Positions 61,101 through 64,000 of a stretch of 64,000 nucleotides of DNA are shown one piece after another. The position numbers and the translations under genes are program-made. Where the stretch lies: positions 723,340-787,339 of the forward strand of contig OX638356.1 in assembly GCA_951813395.1 (NCBI GenBank), written 5' to 3'. The notes below the pieces were generated by a model. That model had not been told where the DNA came from. It saw only the letters and a list, made by a program, of their open reading frames with translations, and searched no databases. Every line of letters starts with the position of its first letter. The stretch's first letter is position 1. Source of the DNA: Longimicrobiales bacterium. Its GTDB lineage: Bacteria > Gemmatimonadota > Gemmatimonadetes > Longimicrobiales > Gaopeijiaceae.

Positions 61101-62362
61101 CCGCCGAAGGCGTCCGGCACGAGCTCTATCAGGCCCTGACCGGGGCCGAGGCCGGCGGTCGAGATCCTGCCGGAGTCCGCGAGCTCGTCGACGAGCGGGT
61201 GGTCGCTACCCACGAGGACGGCGGTCGGCTCGCTCCCGGCCGACTCGATTTCGTCCAGGCGGCGGACCAGTGGGACGGTCAGCCCGGTGGCCTCGAGACC
61301 CATGCGGGCGGTGAGATCGGCCACGCCCTCTGCGCCGTTGCCCGGCACGACGACCACGCCGATGCCGGTGGGGATGTCGCTTCCCGTGAGAAATCCATCG
61401 GTGGTGTAGACGTTGGACAGATCGAGGTCGCTGCTGCCGCCGCCGGGACGGGTGGAGCCGGGGCCGGAGGATCGGGGTTCGGCCAGCGTCGGGAGGATGA
61501 CCTGGCGGCTACCCGCGGCGACGCCGAGCGAGGCCAGGCCGGGGAAGCGGAGGTCGGCCGAGTCGGGGCCGATTGCCGCATCGCCGAGGCGATCCCAGGC
61601 GAGGATCTGGAGGCGGTCGAGGGCGTCGGCCGCGCGGTCGGGATCGGGGCCGGACTCGAACCCAAGGTCGGCGAGGAGGTGGACGCCGTCGCCGGCCGTC
61701 TCCAGCGTGGCGCGCGAGAAGTGGAGCGTGGCGGCGGCAGCCGTGGTGTCGTCGGCGTTCAGCCAGGTGGAGAGTTCGTCGGTGACGTCGGTGAGCGAGG
61801 GGCCCGAGAGGGTGGTGACGTGCGGCAGAGCGCCGGCGAGGAGGCGGGCCGCGCCGAGGAGGGCGTCGTCGCCTGTGCCCAGGACGGCCAGCCAGCGGTC
61901 GCCGGAGGGGGTGGTGTGGGCGGCGACGGTGGGCGGGAGGGTGGCGCCCACGCCGAAGTCCGCGCCGGAAAGCCCCGCGGCCTCGACGGCGCGGTGGCCG
62001 ATCAGGATGCCGACCTGGCCGGGCCGGGGACCGCGCCGGATGGGGAGGTCGAGGGCCATCGTCTCGAATCCCAGCCGCGCGGTGATCTCGGCGGCGGCGG
62101 CCCGCTCGGCGTCGGTGGGGTCGGGCGCGGAAACCAGCGCCGCGCCGAGGCGGTCAGGCACGCCGTCGCCGTTTTCGTCAAGGAGGAGATGACCGAAATC
62201 GAACAGCGTGGCCAGGTGGAAGGGGGGCGGGGTGGGGGGTTGCTGGGCGGCGGCGGGGGGCGGGGGGAGGAGTGTGGCCAGTGTGACTGCGGTCGCCAGG
62301 CAGCGGGTGAGTCTCATGAGTCGGTGTCCGATTTTGGCACGAGAGTGTCCGGTCTTGTCCAT
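58151..62362 (-). CDS. Exported M14-family zinc carboxypeptidase, very long (about 1403 aa)
   Basis: The start is the ATG 62362, which overlaps the penicillin-acylase stop (TAATG) and has GAGGAGG upstream; an ATG at 62317 is an alternative. A signal (CLATAVTLATLLPPPPAAAQQ) is followed by about 950 residues of mixed beta domains of unknown role. The M14 zinc motif then appears: H1111-x-x-E1114 in SARQHANEVSS and H1146 in VVIHPFTNPDG. It should trim C-terminal residues from peptides outside the cytoplasm. Most M14 enzymes are 300-500 aa, so the long N-terminal region is unusual. The open frame continuing to 63445 is antiparallel-frame noise inside the acylase gene. Confidence 0.87.
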   Translation of the reverse strand: MDKTGHSRAKIGHRLMRLTRCLATAVTLATLLPPPPAAAQQPPTPPPFHLATLFDFGHLLLDENGDGVPDRLGAALVSAPDPTDAERAAAAEITARLGFETMALDLPIRRGPRPGQVGILIGHRAVEAAGLSGADFGVGATLPPTVAAHTTPSGDRWLAVLGTGDDALLGAARLLAGALPHVTTLSGPSLTDVTDELSTWLNADDTTAAAATLHFSRATLETAGDGVHLLADLGFESGPDPDRAADALDRLQILAWDRLGDAAIGPDSADLRFPGLASLGVAAGSRQVILPTLAEPRSSGPGSTRPGGGSSDLDLSNVYTTDGFLTGSDIPTGIGVVVVPGNGAEGVADLTARMGLEATGLTVPLVRRLDEIESAGSEPTAVLVGSDHPLVDELADSGRISTAGLGPGQGLIELVPDAFGGKSALVVTGADHDGATLATSRLAEVFPNVSVRGDDTPTLDDIEYELWGTLSGRTPAGQAAIGLYKLDRIVAGLADDDVATADILISLEKPAAGLADLVRARVAALGADDISVTIDDRDVQHADTIFDETFTVPSEVDRFWTVFEDQVLPGVAPTQTVRLHARLSEPPDVRRAIEEEARRRLVAAGADPDATEVEVLSAFKQGFFWLTERIAPRLAGQEIGEIVIEFLRNDPPVDWPQQAIHTPLRWLHEIFPIDEVLAQDPGLPVDRIRFEMVDAGPIYRVRATAPDGSTIVEDTFDPVWVLRPYFDRFQDYEHVRVTTGWVTAIAEGDTLAHGRIVTDPEWIWDRYQERTLPAVYDYVMDRHDGNPRGGGADAPFFGTLEVELELSEPDYRLGVDNEIISTMDALHEEIYFGTIEFFHLIGRNARGQDLTYPGRIIPVMRPKGDGAAGRGRVSLTGFATDRPAVVVRYETRDGREGEERLDIPKVTMERPSLRRAVIAASAPALPRLDLRVRVDSEADEREALLVQARPEQVDARMISAEQVAATLANLGALRDAGPYADALAWDDVGEIGVWAEWTHEQNDTARVTATLPANGSPAPLPVWTDLVPEGWSYDGERIVQWDTPIPPPEGHEMAAKLSHAFDEATMYRVGESYLGRTTWAMDLMPPINATHWSRAKATTFKPTVIYSARQHANEVSSTSHVLRHAELLLTDPEQRARLDRVNVVIHPFTNPDGAQLAYDLYRITPDYILHAGYLASLGMDATSGGSQDLPIYPESKVRGQLWERWLPDIFLNPHGYPSHQVVQLFSEYTGLVRRGRVTERNWGFNKGWFMPGFGYIDDPEFPRHKDAAFRIRDYITAGINSNRDVFDMNQRTYDRYRRYGADFDPEVFRLPMTDSVLIEMPLKGSRGGGGGGFNPRITIWSGTTEAPDETAYGPWMELVAKAGLSWDQAILDYLYDGNHEVERSGSRFRGGVTLRMNRERPPA

Positions 62363-64000
62363 TACCGCCGAACCTCCTCGCCCGGCCGGTAGCTCTCGAC
62401 CGTCGTACGGCGGATATCGTCGTCCGTCCACGCCACTTCCTTGGTCTCGCCGCGCGCGAACATGGCAGCCTGGTCCGCGTGGTGTGGAGCGCCTGGGCGC
62501 GCCGTCTGACCGTAGGCGAGGACCGTGCGGGCCCGGGGGACATCGCCGAACTCCACCACGAAGACCCAGGAGTCGCCCCGGTTTGCCGCGAGCCTCCCGT
62601 CTTCCGTCGGCGCAAACGACAGCACGCGGAAGCACCCCAGCGTTGGCGGGCAGCCCGACACCGGCTCGTCCACGTCGCCGCGGATCACACGGTGCACCTC
62701 GCCCCAGCCGGCGTTCAGGGCGATGCCCTCGGCCCGTAGCGACTCGGCGGCACGCCGAAGCGCGTCGACCGCCGCGTCGGGGTCGCTCAAGCCCTGCGGC
62801 GTCGTTGCCGGACGCATGGGATCCCACGGCTCGCGCCAGCGAAGCGATTCGCCGGTTCCGTCGAAGTCCCCATCGAAGTATTGACTCGCCCAGCGCGCGA
62901 AAAGCACGCCGCCCCGGCTGTCGGCGTCCGCGGTCAGGTCCCAGTCGGACAGTACCTCCACGGCCTCCCGAACCGCGGGATCCCGGGCGGCCCGCGCCGC
63001 TGCCAGCAGATCGTCGATGACCCGGTCCGCCAGGAGCATGCGCGGCGTGTGTTTCAGTTCGACGACGTCTTCGACGGTGAGCGCGCCCGCCGCCCCCGCC
63101 GCCAGCTCCAGGGACAGCTGGCTCCTCAGGCGCAGCCTCGGCTCCGGCAGGTTGGCGGGAACCGTGTCCCGGTTCATCGGCACGTTGAGGTTCGTGTAGT
63201 CCGGGGTGTCGTTCGCCTGTTGCACGTACCCGCCGGGCGGGTTGATGTACAGCGGCAGACTCTCCCAGGGGACCAGTTCCGACCAGATGTCGGCGGACGT
63301 GGCCGCGAACGCCGCGGTGTCGCCGGTCACGGCGTGGGGCAGTAGCGGCAGGCGCGCATTGTAGTAGTGCACGATGTTCCCGTCCCGGTCGGCATACGTG
63401 AAGTTCGACGTCGGATGCGCACGCATCTTCATCACGTCCAGCCATTCGTCGAGATCCCGCGCCATCATCATGCGAAGGAACTGCTCGCCGCGCCGGAACT
63501 CGCCGTCACGGGGGTCCTTGAGCAGGTACACGTACTCGTCCGTGCGGTGGATGACCGGTCCGTGCGGCGTCTGCCAGGCAACCCGGGTCTCCACTGCGCT
63601 GCCGCCACCGGGTGTCCGGTAGTCGATGGCCGTTTCGCGCCGTTCAAGGGCCAGCGGCCGGCCGTCGAGCAGCGCGTGGTCGTCCAGTTCCGGATGCATC
63701 CGAAGCCTGTACACCTGCGAGAGCGTCGGATAGTTGTTCGTCGTGGCCCAGCCCAGGCGGGGGTTGAAGCCGCCGATGATCCCGAACGCGGTCCCGATCC
63801 GCAGGTCACCGTAGAAGTCGATCACGCCCGGTACGCGGACGTGCCCCTCGTAGTAGGTCAGGCCGGATGGCCGTTCCAGCAGGTCGTGTCGACCCTCCCA
63901 GGGAAGGTGGGGGTTGCGAAGCAGGATGGGGTTTCCGGACGCGGTGCGCGTGCCATGAAACGCCCAGGCGTTGGACCCGTCGAGTGCGAATGACGAAGAC
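62362..64000 (-). CDS. Penicillin acylase family protein (Ntn hydrolase), 5' end beyond the window
   Basis: The frame is open from base 64000 down to the TAA at 62362-62364 (about 545 residues present). Near the window edge it reads DGSNAWAFHGTRTASG, where the Ser is the autoprocessed nucleophile at the start of the beta chain, then NPILLRNPHLPW. Later motifs include GGFNPRLGWATTNN and YADRDGNIVHYYN. The alpha chain and signal peptide lie outside. It cleaves amide bonds of acylated amines, beta-lactams or acyl-homoserine lactones in the periplasm. It is coupled to the M14 peptidase. Confidence 0.9.
   Translation of the reverse strand, partial: SSSFALDGSNAWAFHGTRTASGNPILLRNPHLPWEGRHDLLERPSGLTYYEGHVRVPGVIDFYGDLRIGTAFGIIGGFNPRLGWATTNNYPTLSQVYRLRMHPELDDHALLDGRPLALERRETAIDYRTPGGGSAVETRVAWQTPHGPVIHRTDEYVYLLKDPRDGEFRRGEQFLRMMMARDLDEWLDVMKMRAHPTSNFTYADRDGNIVHYYNARLPLLPHAVTGDTAAFAATSADIWSELVPWESLPLYINPPGGYVQQANDTPDYTNLNVPMNRDTVPANLPEPRLRLRSQLSLELAAGAAGALTVEDVVELKHTPRMLLADRVIDDLLAAARAARDPAVREAVEVLSDWDLTADADSRGGVLFARWASQYFDGDFDGTGESLRWREPWDPMRPATTPQGLSDPDAAVDALRRAAESLRAEGIALNAGWGEVHRVIRGDVDEPVSGCPPTLGCFRVLSFAPTEDGRLAANRGDSWVFVVEFGDVPRARTVLAYGQTARPGAPHHADQAAMFARGETKEVAWTDDDIRRTTVESYRPGEEVRR

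Noticed and set aside
58151-63445. A continuous 1764-codon frame suggesting an even longer M14 protein
   Set aside because: Beyond 62362 it overlaps the clearly better penicillin acylase frame and has no protein-like features; the signal peptide lies right after 62362.

Overview
The window is GC-rich bacterial DNA with short gene gaps, many 4-base stop/start overlaps (ATGA, GTGA) and many exported or lipoprotein products. The gene content suggests a Gemmatimonadota-like, peptide- and sugar-scavenging heterotroph: an ABC-2 permease fused to an M1 peptidase, a CocE/NonD hydrolase, large tandem amidohydrolases, 6-bladed beta-propeller lipoproteins, a GMC oxidoreductase with gluconate-dehydrogenase subunit 3, a PIG-L deacetylase, an M14 peptidase and a penicillin acylase. 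This placement is an inference from gene content; no rRNA or other phylogenetic marker is present.

Layout. 1-16 kb is ordinary chromosome: a truncated acyl carrier protein gene, an AAA/DUF4143 ATPase behind a clear inverted repeat, a GMC/subunit-3 pair divergent from a Tat-exported TIM-barrel isomerase, an ABC ATPase coupled to a permease-M1 fusion, a TauD-type dioxygenase, a CocE-type hydrolase, a decayed Fic gene, and a one-chain histidine kinase/response regulator with a DNA-binding domain. 16.3-31.7 kb holds the most striking locus: three tandem, translationally coupled genes for giant predicted lipoproteins (1587, 1827 and 1726 aa). Each is built as Ig-like (Big_2) repeats, then plant-style leucine-rich repeats, then a metzincin-type zinc protease. 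Copies 1 and 3 share a nearly identical 1.6-kb block. The array ends abruptly in a tyrosine-recombinase remnant, followed by a PIN/Phd toxin-antitoxin pair.

32.6-49.2 kb: a leftward operon HIT - PIG-L - Na+/solute symporter - GH4 glycosidase, then a beta-propeller lipoprotein, an enoyl-CoA hydratase, two coupled amidohydrolases with an acyl-CoA ligase, and an ARPP-1-like gene that faces a MerR regulator across overlapping divergent promoters.

49.3-57.9 kb is an accessory patch. An IS256-family element, with a frameshifted transposase and a leader hairpin next to its start codon, is split by an IS3-family element. A second intact IS3-family element is flanked by a GGA target duplication. Between and beyond them lie a Cys-rich exported protein coupled to a second beta-propeller protein, the N-terminal stub of a PLD/helicase-type gene, an odd tRNA-like sequence, and a winged-helix/zinc-ribbon protein. 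57.9-64 kb returns to ordinary chromosome: an M14 carboxypeptidase coupled to a penicillin acylase that runs off the window.

No CRISPR array, rRNA operon or complete phage was seen.
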